Assembly (NCBI RefSeq): GCF_027596085.1 | Contig: NC_072463.1 | Coordinates: 1,184,692-1,248,691 of the forward strand | DNA length: 64,000 bases | Origin: Anoplopoma fimbria | Lineage: Eukaryota > Chordata > Actinopteri > Perciformes > Anoplopomatidae | Direction of reading: 5' to 3' | Part shown: positions 38,095 through 50,334 of the stretch, one piece after another | Position numbering within the stretch: the stretch's first letter is position 1 | How the letters are laid out: every line of letters starts with the position of its first letter | Program-made: the position numbers and the translations under genes | Notes under the pieces: model-generated | What the model was told of the DNA's origin: nothing | Seen by the model: the letters and a program-made list of their open reading frames with translations, nothing else | Database searches by the model: none

Positions 38095-38475
38095 CACACA
38101 CACATATACCCACACGAACGCACACACGAACAGAAATAGATATGCACACATTTCTAGCTTGCTGCCGCTAATTCTACTTGTGCCACCTCACCTCTCAGTG
38201 CAATAACAAGTTTGTTTCTCCACATACACACTTTACTGTGCACACAAACACATCCACACACACGCACACACATCTCTGTGATTAGCTTTGGCAGCACAAG
38301 GCCATCCAGCGCTCTCAGATATAACTGCTTCTCTTTGATAAACATGAGAGCTCAGACACACCGCTGTCTACAGCAACCATCTGACACACACACACACACA
38401 CACACACACACTCCAACTGAAGCTATGCACGCACACACGCACACGCACGCACATGCACACGCACACGCACGCCAA
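38095..38475. repeat. Degenerate CA-rich region
   Basis: Scattered CACACA / CGCACAC words and a short (CA)n at 38383-38411. Confidence 0.8.
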
Positions 38476-38529
38476 AGCCTTTGGTCAGCGTACAATATCT
38501 CAGAGTTTGTGAAGCCTGGAGAATATTTG

Positions 38530-38660
38530 ATATGTAGATAAGTCTTAAAAAGGGTGAGATTTGCATATTGGGCTCCTGTTGCACGCGGCTCACAGCCACA
38601 TGTGGTAGGTACATTTTTAATCAGCGAGCGGAGGAAAATTAATTTGTTTTTGGTGGGAGG
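38530..38660. promoter_or_regulatory. Single-copy island with octamer, candidate enhancer
   Basis: ATTTGCAT at 38559-38566, TCCTGTTGCACGCGGCTCAC, CATTTTTAATCAGCGAGCGG and GGAAAATTAATTTG, directly before (AGG)n 38657-38693. Confidence 0.38.
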
Positions 38661-38759
38661 AGGAGGAGGAGGAGGAGGAGGAGGAGGAGGAGGATGATGA
38701 TGCTCCTCTTCGTTCCATTAACAGCATTTTGTCAGAACAGTTGAGCTGGATTCAGACAG

Positions 38760-38825
<66 letters not shown>

Positions 38826-38859
38826 ACGTCTTTTAAACATGATCTGCTGTAAGCAAAGT

Positions 38860-38931
<72 letters not shown>
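38657..38931. repeat. (AGG)n and two (TG)n microsatellites
   Basis: AGG about 38657-38693, TG about 38761-38823 and 38861-38931. Confidence 0.96.
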
Positions 38932-38933
<2 letters not shown>

Positions 38934-38989
38934 TTATGCAGTTCATATTACTTCCCTGCAGCTAGTATTTATTAGATTAAACCTCTTCA

Positions 38990-41700
38990 ATTAAATGTGT
39001 GTTTTGTCGCCTCATTAAAGCGACACCTTGTTGTTTTGAGAAAAACAGAAAAACTTTTTTTAATTAAATAAATTGCTTTTACCTGCTGTATTTATTTCAT
39101 TCTGCTCGTGTTTTGTATATTCTATAACCTTGTTTGTATTTCAGGTCCGGTGTTTGTGTTGTTCATTTTATTGGTATTCATATTACAGTTCTTTTTTTTT
39201 GGCTGGGAGGCAGTTTTATAACTTTGAAAAGTGGTCTAGAAATTGACTTTGTGATTGTCTCCGTCTGTCTCGCTGTGAGTCAACATTTCTTAAAAGTGAT
39301 ATTATTATTTGTGTTTGGTGTTCTGGTTCTGGTTCTCTGCAGATGCAGGGTCACAAATTCATACTTTACATTATAAAAGAGCTGAACCCTCAACCTTCAA
39401 AGAGTTGGTAGTTTGTGGCCAGCGTGTTAAGACGTCAGGACGTCTGTCCATCTAAACAATATCAGACATCTGACAAAATGTCTTTGGGTTCTTCTGTTCC
39501 TTGTTTTTGTTGAAATCCTTCAGTATTTATCCTGAAGATAATTCTATTGATTTAAAGATGTTTATTGGTGTTTCTCCCAAAATACAAACATGTCCTCCCG
39601 AGCCTGGAGAACAGAATCAGGGATTGTAATAATATGTTGTTTTGTACGTTGAGTATTCTTGATAATTTCACTTTCTGAATGGATGCACAACATTGTTAAG
39701 GATACTTTTTATGCAACAATTTTAATTGGTTGTTGGGGTTGTAATTTAATTCTGATTTGGGATCCAAAAAGGCTTCAGCTGAAATCTATTCTATGTTGTA
39801 ATACAAACCTGTTATATTATAAATAATGACTTAGGATATGATCCTTGAGGAAAATATTTTATTTGTAGTTTCTGAAATTACAATTGTTTTCTAGGCCTGT
39901 ATTTGTGGTTTCCATAGTTTTAAACAAGATATTCTTGTTTTTATTTTTCTACAAGGCATAAGCAAAATATTATTTCTACATGGATAGAATCTGAAAAAAT
40001 ACTGTTACAGATTTCTGCACAAGGTTTACTTTTAATCAAATACAGTCAGTCATAAAAAGAACACCTTTTAAATAATCTTGGATAGTTTTTTGTTAAGTTT
40101 ATTAAAAAGGTGAATTTACTGTCAGATAACAGTTAGTTTATTACGATAATACATCACAGTTTACTTTAGAATACTTCTGATGGAATCATAGCAATAGTTG
40201 CTTTATATATTTATGGAAGCTACAGCTACATATTTAGCTATTTTTGGTAATAATTTCAAATATGTGTTAAAATGCACGTCATGTTTTATCTTTTATGATG
40301 ACAACATGTTGCGTTAGAGAAAATTAAACCTATACATATCCATAGAACATCACAGATTTCAGAAATGGCAGTGAATGTGAATGATGTAGTGTAAAATATA
40401 AAACCTTCAGAGAGATTTGAAGTCAAGGATTCAGGTGTTCATCCTGCTTAAATCAACAAGAACTCTGTAGTTGAAGTAGATCCTCTGAACCTCGGCGAGA
40501 TGAAACTCTCCTCTCTTTATTACAGCTGACAGTTAGTTGATGTCTGGTTTGAAGCGTTTGTTTTCTCAGCGTTTTACGGCTTCCCTCGGCCTCCGTGGCT
40601 CACTTCTCTGACCTCCAGCTGACTGCTGCTTGTTTAGACATTAAACACATTCAGACCCTCGGTGCTTCTTCTGCAGCAGGGCTGAGAATCATCCTGAAAA
40701 TTACCATACAAGCCTTACAAACCTGCACATTTAAAGAGACAATGATACCAAATAAGAACTAATATTGAAAATGAAAATGAAAGTCAGTTATTTAGGCGTT
40801 AAAACAATACATGTATAGTTAACCAACGTCTGTTGTGTTCGTTAGATGAGGAGTGAAATAAAAGCATTTAATCAGTCCATGTAGAGAGGAGGATGGATGG
40901 ATGGATGGTCATACAAACACAGGACTTAACTGACATAACAAACGCACTTATTTAAAGCCAAACTATGATGTTTAACAAAACCTAACCAAGTAGGTCTGTT
41001 GGGGTTTGGTTTAGTTTCAATTTACAACGTTTACTCTCTGTTTAAAAAATGTGACTGTACTCTGTGAGAAAATCACAAACTTTTCTGTAATTTTGTGTTT
41101 TGTTTCCTCTGATTTTAACTGATTTCTTGCTCTAGAATATGCTCTCTGGACAACTAAAGATGTCCTGTTATTCAACCCAATGTGTTAGTTATTTAAATAT
41201 CAGTTGTCAGTTGAAATCTGTGAAAAATATGTTTCCCTCAAAACATAATTGCAGTTTTGTTGTATGGGGAAATAATTAAAGGAGACAGAGTTGAGTTAAA
41301 TATGATTAATGCAATCATTTAATTATTGCTTCTCGTTATTGGTTCTTTACTTGCTAGAGAAAAAGACTTGTGGGACAGTTTGCTTTCAAATTTGCATCAT
41401 TCTTCTGATTCATTTTTCTTTGCCTGTTGAATAATGGAACAAAACATGCAGCTCAGTCGTCACGCACAGACATATTGCTACGTCTTTTCATTCATATGTA
41501 TTTATTTGTGTGTTTGGTCTCTGGACTGTTAGTTATTTAAATATCTGTTGTTACATTGATCCATTAGCAGAAAAGTATTTTCTCCAGCAGTGTGAATTCT
41601 ATTCCAGTCTGCAGTCACTTGCAGCTGAAGGACGTCCTCTCTGCTCCCTCTCAGTAACTTTCAGCTGAACAAAAATCTAAAAAGTTATTACCATCCTTCA
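38990..41700. other. Long AT-rich single-copy intron, nothing recognised
   Basis: 2.7 kb almost free of microsatellites (only a short (GGAT)n near 40891-40907). No exon, RNA gene or repeat recognised. Confidence 0.5.
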
Positions 41701-41770
41701 ATGAAGCGGTGGATACTGCAGGGATTTGAACTCCCATCCTTCCCCTTTTTTAAAAAAAAAGGCGACAGAT
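41700..41770 (-). mobile_element. Possible tRNA-derived SINE fragment
   Basis: CAGGGATTTGAACTCCCATC is the reverse complement of a B-box-like word. Weak. Confidence 0.25.
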
Positions 41771-41839
41771 CGAGGCAGAAGATCTTGAAGGGACGCTGAG
41801 AGTTGGCTGCGTTCCCTCACCGCTGTAAGGCAGGAAAAC

Positions 41840-41960
41840 TCTCCACCTGGTGAGTCGGCAGCAGCTCCAGCAGCGTGATACGAGAGCGTTGGCGCTCGGC
41901 TGCAGAGATTAATTGCATAAAAAGCACTTCTGGACTGATGTCAACTTGTGTGTGAATAGC
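41840..41960. promoter_or_regulatory. Single-copy island, candidate element
   Basis: GAGAGCGTTGGCGCTCGGCT and GCAGAGATTAATTGCATAAAAAG-type sequence; homeodomain and POU-like words, no frame. Confidence 0.3.
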
Positions 41961-42004
41961 AGTGTTGAACAGATGTAGAGAGCTCACTGTCAGAGGGAGA
42001 ATAG

Positions 42005-42036
<32 letters not shown>

Positions 42037-42439
42037 ATGTTTGAAGCCTCTCTGGTGGCAGAAGATGTCCTAGTTTCATCCCGACGTCAAACGAGCTCCC
42101 GCCACGTTAGCAAAACATTTCTATATCAACTGTTTTGACATTTTCTTTCTTTTTTTTTTGGCGCAGAGCTCAGGCTCTCCTCTGAGTCCTCTGAGTCCTC
42201 CCACATTGTTCCTTTGCATCTGAGCATTTGTATGGAAATGATAGAGCTCAGGAGACGGAGGGTTTTTCTCAGGAGCTGGTGGAGAACAAATCGGAGCTAA
42301 AAGGAGAGTTACATGTTTCTCTAACTGTTGGATGTGTAAAAAGGTAACTGCTTGTTTCCACATTGGCCAGCACACATTATATCTGCTGAAAATACACCAG
42401 AGCTCTGTGTCTCTCATCATTTATATACCTGACTCAAAT

Positions 42440-42720
42440 TCAATTAAGACCTGCTTTGTCAAGACTTGAGACTTGTTTTTTTACCTTTTTTGGTTGAACT
42501 GAAACTTGACTTTCCCTCAAGAACTTAGGCTTTCTGGGACTTTGACTTGACTTGAGACTTTCTTCAACAATACTTGCCTTTGTCTTTTTTAGATTGCTTT
42601 GAGACTTGACTTGAGAGTCACTTTGTCAGAACTGAAGAATTGATTTGGATGTTTTGGCCATTGAGTTTAGACTCGACTGTAGACTCTGACTAGACCTGAG
42701 CTTTGACTTGTACGTATATA
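42440..42720. repeat. Degenerate GACTTGA repeat
   Basis: GACTTGA/GAGACTTG words recur about ten times (for example 42460-42475, 42540-42562, 42601-42618, 42671-42710). Old, decayed minisatellite. Confidence 0.75.
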
Positions 42721-43147
42721 TTAAAGCTCACGTTACACCCGTCTCATGGTAAATACCCCACCAACCAATCCTGAACAGGTCAAAGGTCAGAGCACCCTGA
42801 CAGTAGAAACGCATAAATCACAAATCACGATGTTAATGAGCGTTGAAGCGGTTCAGGTCTCGGGTGTCGAACATCAGTTGAGATGACGTGAACGTTAACC
42901 GGAGTGTAAACGGGCGTTTGTTGTGCAGTTTAATCCATCGCTGGTCGCCATGACGCCATGACGGCTTTTCCCTCCAGCCGAGCCTGTCGGAACGCTTCAG
43001 CACTGACGGTCTGTTTGAGGCGGGAAAAACACACAATCAGAAACCACACGACGACAGTTTTCACTGCAGGGGGCTGAGTTAATGTGTGTGTGTGTTTAAG
43101 AGAGAGAGAGCGTTGGAGAGTGTGCATGGGGTGAAAGAGAGGGGGGT

Positions 43148-43148
<1 letters not shown>

Positions 43149-43196
<48 letters not shown>

Positions 43197-43298
43197 ACAG
43201 CTCGCAGCATTGATCAGAAGATAAACCGGCAGCCTTTCTGCTCCATTGTGGCAAGTAATGGTTATGAGAGCATCAAAACACACACACACACACACACT
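43149..43298. repeat. (TG)n and (CA)n inverted pair
   Basis: TG about 43149-43193 and CA about 43278-43298. Confidence 0.95.
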
Positions 43299-43420
43299 GA
43301 TATATCGGCGATGTTGGCGTGAGGCGCTGGGAATAAAATCTTTATAACGCTGACAGTCGTCAACTTCTTTCCCGTCTGCGATCTGCATTTTGAGTTTAAC
43401 GTCTGTCAGTTTGGAAACAG
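43194..43420. promoter_or_regulatory. Single-copy island crossing a (CA)n, candidate element
   Basis: TTGACAGCTCGCAGCATTGA, AGATAAACCGGCAGCC and GGCAAGTAATGGTTATGAG, then, after the CA tract, GGCGTGAGGCGCTGGGAATA and GCTGACAGTCGTCAAC. Unique, no frame. Confidence 0.33.
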
Positions 43421-43782
43421 TGCGACGGCTTTTTCTTTCAAAATGATTGATAGCAAAAAAATCTAAACTAATATCAGTGCTTTCTTTTTTTTGAAGGACA
43501 GGAGGGAACTTGACGTCCTCGGTGGACACAACGGAAAATACTTTTACAGGCTGGTTTCTTATAATTTAGACACACTGAATGTTACATGTCAGACAACGGG
43601 GGTTTTCTTATTTTTCTCTCCCAAATGATTTCTAGCGTTTAGAAATGATCTTCAGTTAAATATTTCCCTCCTCAGGGCTTTGCAGAGAGATTGGAGATAA
43701 AATGCTGCAGCGTGTTTTATCAGGTAGTCGTGTCAGAAACAGTCCCATGGTCTGGTCTGAGTTTGTATGGCAAAGAAGGTCG

Positions 43783-44329
43783 GTTTAAATATGCAAATGA
43801 GGCATTATTTTATCAATTATGTGCTCATTTTCATTCATTTACAGAACATACATGTGAAAATTGGATTAAGCCAGGTCAAAATGTTGTTTTATTTTGTTGA
43901 CATATTAGAGTCAAAAGTTTTTACAGAGGGGGTTTTTGATATCTCTTTGTGTCCCTCCATAAATCAGTAAATAATCAATGTTCTGCATGTTTTTAGTACT
44001 TAAATGTTGTATAAATCAGGCTATGAATGATATCTGAACAAACCCCTCTGTAGAAACCTTCAGAATATAGAGAGGAATGAAGCTGTAAAGTTTGGTGTAT
44101 GTAAGAGCTACTGAAGTGGAGATTTATGGATCAGAGTCTGAGAAAAAACTCATTTAGAGAAAACGTCCTTTAAAGAAATGTTTAGTTAAATTACATACAT
44201 GTTGAAGACTCTACAGGTGAATAGGGTAAAAAAATAACTAATAGATATCAACATGAAACTTCACCAGTTGATTACTGACATTACACGCTTTCTGAAATGT
44301 TATGTTTAAATATGCAAATGAGGCATTAT
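43783..44329. repeat. Direct repeat of a 26-mer containing an octamer
   Basis: A 26 base identity at 43783-43808 and 44304-44329, including TTTAAATATGCAAATGAGGC; each holds ATGCAAAT. Spacing 521 bases. May be the conserved end of a dispersed element. Confidence 0.8.
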
Positions 44330-44666
44330 CTAATGGCAACTTTTGGTGAATTTAGGAGAAATCTACAGACGCTTTAACATTTAAACATTTTACACAATCA
44401 GTGCTGCAGGTTTATTAAACCTCAGGTCACTATAACAGTGATCTGTTAGCATTAACTAACTATGATGCAAATATACGTATACATGTATAAAAACACACAG
44501 TACACGCTGCCTTTAGGTTCGTTTACTTATAATTACTTCCATCGGTCTAGTTCAAAAGCCTCGTGTTTCGTACAAATACACACACTCACTCTTTTCCTTT
44601 AGTGGTATTCATTCAGTCATTTGTGAGAGTGGGGCTCTGGTAATAACTTCACTGAGGAAGAGTCCA

Positions 44667-45184
<518 letters not shown>

Positions 45185-45452
45185 AGAACTCCTTCACTCC
45201 TAGTTTTCTTGTTGGCTTTCCTTCACCACCTCTCAGTATTCATAATACTTAACTCAGAATTGCAGTTAAGTTCAGTGTGACATTAATTGACCTTCATATG
45301 AAAATGACATCAGAGAGGTCAGAGGTCAGCGACAGATCAACACTGCTGCCACAGTTATGGTATTAACAAAGTGTCATTTTCAGGTTCATACTTGTGTTTT
45401 GTGTTTCACGTTTACACGCTTTAATGTTCCAAAAATTCTTTCAGTGTCTTAA

Positions 45453-45720
45453 AGCTGCATTCTCTCTCCTGTCCACCAGGGGGCGACTCCTCTGGTTGTA
45501 TAGAAGTCTATGAGAAAATGACTCTACTTCTCTCTTGATTTATTCCCTCAGTAAACATTGTAAACATGAGTTTATGGTCTCAATCTCTAGTTTCAAGTCT
45601 TCTTCAATACAGCATGATGTTCATTTAGTAAATGATGCTCCATTTAGAGTCAAACAGACCATAAAGCAGGGGATGCTTTAGGGCGGGGCTACACACTGAT
45701 TGACAGGTCCACACCAGAGA
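45453..45720 (+). mobile_element. Interspersed repeat A, copy 4, with CTCF-like core
   Basis: Near-identical to copy 1 over its whole length. CCACCAGGGGGCG at 45473-45485. Confidence 0.9.
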
Positions 45721-45825
45721 GATATTTTGTGTCCCCTTTAATAGTGGATGCAGTTTAGAAGTTGTAATATTAGAAACCCTGCATATAAACAAATAAATGT
45801 GCATATTCAGCCATTCATCAGTGTA

Positions 45826-45870
45826 TCTATTTTCAGCGGCGGATTGATCCACATTCTTTTGTAAATGTAT
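45826..45870 (-). mobile_element. Fragment of interspersed repeat C
   Basis: CTATTTTCAGCGGCGGATTG then TCCACAT, the reverse of the left end of the 16148 and 20621 copies. Confidence 0.5.
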
Positions 45871-45929
45871 ATTTAGTTTTGTTTGTTTTTTAGACATTTG
45901 AAACCTTTGGTAAAGTAAACACTAGCTGG

Positions 45930-47765
45930 TTCGGCTTAAGGAGATCAAAGACCGTCAAGCCTTTTGCTTAAGGTGGGAACTACTGTAGATTTTTGTTAAG
46001 GTGGACTGAACAACACATTTGGTTAAAGGTGGTTCTGTGGAGGAGACGGAGGCATGAGGATGTAGAGTTGTTTGATTCATGGGTTCATGCAGCGAGTCGT
46101 AGAGCGGCTCAGTGTGGTGAGTAAACGGGTTTATATACGCAGAAAGCAGACGTCTTCCAGTCAGTGCCGCGCTGAGTGATGATGCACAGTAGAAAGTAGA
46201 AAGAGGGGATAAAAAGAAAGTACACAAAAGTACTGCAGTCCTTCACACCGACCTGTCAAACAGAGATAGAACTGGTTGTTCAGGATGAGAATGTGCTCAT
46301 TAATTATAGACACAGATTTATTACATTCTAATAACAATTTCACACAAGACTGAAAAATAAAAAAAGGAAAATCTGCAATTTAGCTTTGTTTTGGTATTTT
46401 ATTGTGTTTTTATTATTTTAAGCTGTTTTTCATAACTTTCTAACTTCCTGTTCTTGGTTCCTATTTAAGACAGAAATTGTGATTTCAATAAAAAGGAAGT
46501 TTATTGTAGTTTATTTAGCAAACTTTACTCAAACAGGATGAAATAAAGCATGTGTTGGGGACTACTTTCAGCGGCGGAATTATCCAATACCTTTGTGTAG
46601 TTATTCATCGAGAGGGATCCAAGAACTTCCAGCTGTTTTGCTTAAGGTGGACTTGAAACTTTGTTAAGATCAGTTAAGGTGGAATGTTTAGGTGACCGAT
46701 CTGCTGTTAAGGTGGTATTTGACTGTTTGATAGAAGAGAGATAGGCCTTTAAAGGGTCAACTCTTTGGTAAAGTACAACCTTTACATCTGTGTAAAGAGA
46801 TCCAAGACCTTCAAGCCTTTTTGCTTAAGGTGGCGCATGCTGTATATATTTTTTTTAAGGTGGAATTTGGGGTTTCTGGTTGGTCCTGAATCTCACCACA
46901 CAATTCTGATACCGACTGGCCTTAAAGGAAAAACATATTTCTACACTTTACTTCTTGTCAGCCCTTTCTGATTGCTAACTAAAACGTATCAATGCTTTCA
47001 TCAAAGGCACCAGACTCCATTGACAAAAACTGTCAGAACAGTTTCTGTTCTACCGCTCTCGAGATAAAATTCCTGTTTTTTTTAATGGAGTCTGGTGTAT
47101 TTGAAGACAGCATAGATTGATATAACTTCAGTTATTAGACCAAAACAACTGATATATCCACTATTTACTTTGTCGACTAAGATTTATTTAGTCGATTCGT
47201 TTCTTTTGTTTTTTTTAAAAAAAAGAAATGTGCTGAATGACTTCTTTTCAAAGAAACATTTGATACTTTTCTTTTTGCTTATGTTAAGAGATGAGATGTC
47301 TGAGATGTAAAATTACTGATTTTCCAAAACACTGATATTGATCCTTTTAGGTTTCTAAAATACTACAGCAGTACATTGATTTTGCTTTCGTGCTGGTACT
47401 CCTGTCGTGTGTTACTGTAATAAAACACTGACTGTGTAGAAGTACCTCATACAACATAAACATCACTACTGTCTCTTTAAAATTAGATTTAAGGTGCATG
47501 TTAAGGTGGAATGTGGATATCTGGTTATTTCTTAGGCTTCTTTTACAAACCTGTAAGCCTGTTAAGGTGGTATTTGATTGCATTTTGGCTTGTTAAGGTG
47601 GATTTGGAACCCATATCTTTGTTAATGTGCAGCAAAAACAAAGATACTTTAAGGTGGAATGTGTGTTTTAAGGTGGTATTTGGGGGAATTTAATAAAGTA
47701 TACTCTTTTAGAACTTTGGTAAAGTTGAATCATACTTTGTTTTTAAGGTGGAAATACCCTGAAGA
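45930..47765. repeat. Scattered TTAAGGTGG repeat array
   Basis: The word TTAAGGTGG occurs about 13 times, first at 45968 and 45998, then from 46637 to 47750, with variable flanks (TTGCTTAAGGTGG, GTTAAGGTGGTATTTG, TTAAGGTGGAATG). A longer module with AAGACCTTCAAGCC or AAGACCGTCAAGCC before TTTTGCTTAAGGTGG occurs at about 45948 and 46802, and a variant at 46620. Not evenly spaced. Confidence 0.85.
46490..46590 (-). mobile_element. Interspersed repeat C, reversed copy
   Basis: GTTTATTGTAGTTTATTTAG, AAACAGGATGAAATAAAGCA, GTTGGGGACTACTTTCAGCG, GCGGAATTATCC. Lies within the TTAAGGTGG region. Confidence 0.75.
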
Positions 47766-47961
47766 TACAATTTTGTGCGAAGGAAGAAAAAAACCACCTA
47801 AAGCCATTCGATTCAGTCTTCTGCACCCGGAGGTTTTTATTTGTCCTCTTCTTGTGTGGAGGCATTTTAGAGAGACAGAGAGACAAATTGTAAATGTAGG
47901 GAGAGAATGAAAGGAGGGGGAGAGATGGATGAGAGTCTGGGAGAGCGGGGGGGAGGAAGTA

Positions 47962-47962
<1 letters not shown>

Positions 47963-48044
<82 letters not shown>
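47963..48044. repeat. (TG)n microsatellite
   Basis: About 41 TG units. Confidence 0.97.
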
Positions 48045-48045
<1 letters not shown>

Positions 48046-48195
48046 CTCCTCTTTGACGTGGATTGAACCGGCGGATATAAAGGCCGGCTTTCATCGGCCA
48101 ATGGGCTGTTAGTGACACAGGGGGAGCCGGCCAAGCCGATTGGCCGACAGCCTGAGAACACTTCCTGGGCCAGTAAACTGCACGCTCTGTCACCC
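48045..48195. promoter_or_regulatory. GC-rich single-copy island with inverted CCAAT boxes
   Basis: TATAAAGG at 48076-48083, TCGGCCAAT at 48094-48102 and its exact inverse ATTGGCCGA at 48139-48147. Also CTTTGACGTGG at 48050. It could be a promoter or an NF-Y bound enhancer; the order of boxes does not give a standard promoter on either strand. Confidence 0.4.
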
Positions 48196-49600
48196 CACTG
48201 TCCTCCCTCCTCCTCCCTCCTTCTCTCCCCCCTCTCTCTCTCTTTCATTCATTGTCTCTTTCCATTAATTACTCTTCCGCTCTCTCTCTCTCTCTTTTTT
48301 AAGTTGGTCTACCTCTCTCGCCCTCGGTGGTTCCCTCTCAGTTTCTGTTTTTCCTCTCCTCTCCTACCTCCTATACCTTCATCCTCCCATTTCCTTTCCT
48401 CTAGCTTCCTATCCTCCACTCTTTCCTTTTGCCTTTCCCTTCTTACCCCATCACCACTTTTACCTCTTGTTTCCTTCTCCTCTCCTCTCCTCTCCTCTCC
48501 TCTCCACTCCTCCCTCTCCTCTCCTCTCCTCCCCTCTCCTCCCCTCTTATCGCCTTTGGTATCCTCCTCTTCTCTTCTCTCCTCGCCCCTCTTCTTCACC
48601 TTCCTGCTTCCTTTCATTTCCTTTCCTTCTGCTCTCTCCTCTTCTATGTCCTCAACGTTCCTCTCGTCTCCTCTCTTTCATTTCCTCTTCTGTCCTCCTT
48701 TTCTCCTCTCTCGTTTATCAACAGTCCTGTTTCCTCCAGTTTCATATCTTCCAATCTTTCTTTCTTTCCTTTTTTATCTTTCCCTTCTTACCCATCTCTT
48801 TTTCTTCCTTTCCTTCTCCCCTCCTCTCCTCAACTCTCCACTCTTCCCCTCTTGTTTGATCCTCTCGTCTCCTCTCCTCTCGTCTCCTCTCCTCTCGTCT
48901 CCTTTCCTTACCTTATTTCTCCTTTCTATCTACTCTCCATTCCTCTCCTCTTTTCTCAGTTTCCTTCTCTCCTCTCATTCCTCCAACTTTCTTAAATCTT
49001 TAGTTCGTTCACGTTTTTTTCTTCTCCTTCCTTCCATCATTTCTTTGTCTCCTCTCCTTTATCTTCTATACGCTCCTATTTCTGATCCTCCAATTATTTC
49101 CTTCTTTCTTTTTCTCTTTCTGTTATCTTCATCTTCCTCCTCCCTTCTTCTCTCCTCCTCTTCCCCTCTTTCCCCCCTTGTTACCTCTCCTTTCTCCTTC
49201 CCATCTGTCTTTTCTGCCCCTTCCCTCGCTCCTCTTCTTTTCCTGCTTTCTTATCATCTATTGTTTCTCATTCCTTCCTTATTTCCTCTACCCTCCCCCC
49301 TTCCTCCTTCTCCCTTTTCTCCCTACATATTTCTTCCCTCCATCTGTCTTCATCTTCACTTTCTCCCCTCTTCTGCTTTTCCCCTCTGGTTTTCCTCCTT
49401 CCTCCCCTTCCTCCTTCTCTTCTCTCCTTGTTTCCTCTTCTCTTGTTTTGTGTAATTATTTCTCAGTGACAGTTGTATATTAATAAACGATACTGTAAAC
49501 ATCTCCTCATCCCCCTCTCTTCCTTCCTCCCTTGCCCACTTTTCCCCTCCTACCTCTTTCCTTCCTCTCTCCTCCTCCTCCTCCTCCCTTCCCCCCCTCC
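48196..49600. repeat. 1.4 kb polypyrimidine tract
   Basis: Dominated by CTCCTC, TTCCTT and CTCTCC on the + strand with few purines. The 447-residue Ser/Leu/Pro frame through it is compositional, not a gene. Confidence 0.92.
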
Positions 49601-49604
49601 CTCA

Positions 49605-50130
49605 CTCCACAGAGAGTGAAAAGTGAAACGTCATCTTGTCGAGCATCAAGAAAACATTTTCCCTTACAAATTGTTTAAGAAGAGTGCACGATGGAAAAGA
49701 GCATGAGAACGAAGGGAGGGAACGGAGAGAGAGATGGGAGACAGAGGGGGCGAGAGAGGAAGAAAGAGAGAAAATAATTTTGCGATGAAGTAGACGGAGA
49801 GAGGGAGCGTCGCTCGGCTGCCTCAGAGATCGATTGCTCTGCGGAGCTCCTGACAGGTGTAATTGTGAGGGCGTCATCTGTTCTTGTTTGCACAAAATAC
49901 ATTTTTTTTCTCACTCCCTCTCTCTTTTCTTTCTCCGTTTTTTTCTCTCCTCACTGTTAGAGTTGTGGAGCGCGGCGTCGCCGTCACCGACGCCTAATCT
50001 TCCCGCCATCATCCCATTCTTGCGCTTGCCACCGGACAAATCCCCCGTTATTTGAACAGATGGTCGGAAATCCATTCTGGTGATAAGTTGCCTCTAGTTA
50101 GCATTTAGATTACCTGCAAAAATGGAACAA
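49605..50130. promoter_or_regulatory. Single-copy island, candidate element(s)
   Basis: Unique parts around a purine patch (49690-49770): AAAGTGAAACGTCATCTTGT, AAAATAATTTTGCGATG, AGAGATCGATTGCTCTGC, ACAGGTGTAATTGTGAGGGC, and 49960-50125 with CGTCACCGACGCCTAATC, GTTATTTGAACAGATGG and CTCTAGTTAGCATTTAGATT. Confidence 0.38.
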
Positions 50131-50334
50131 TTTACTACTCTGCCTCCCAGCATAACTTCCTCCCCTCCTCCTTTACCTCCCTCGTTTTCTTCACAAGAAC
50201 CTCCCCCCTCCCCCCCCTCGCTACACCTGCCACCTTTGGGTGCCCCCCCTCCCTTCTGCTTCCTGTCATCTTTTGTTGTAGCTTTGACTGATTCTGTAAC
50301 GAATTACAGCGAACTTTGACGAGTGTGTTAAAGA

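Noticed and set aside
48112..49455. 447-residue Ser/Leu/Pro frame
   Set aside because: Translation of the 1.4 kb polypyrimidine tract; composition explains its length and no domain or splice structure is seen.
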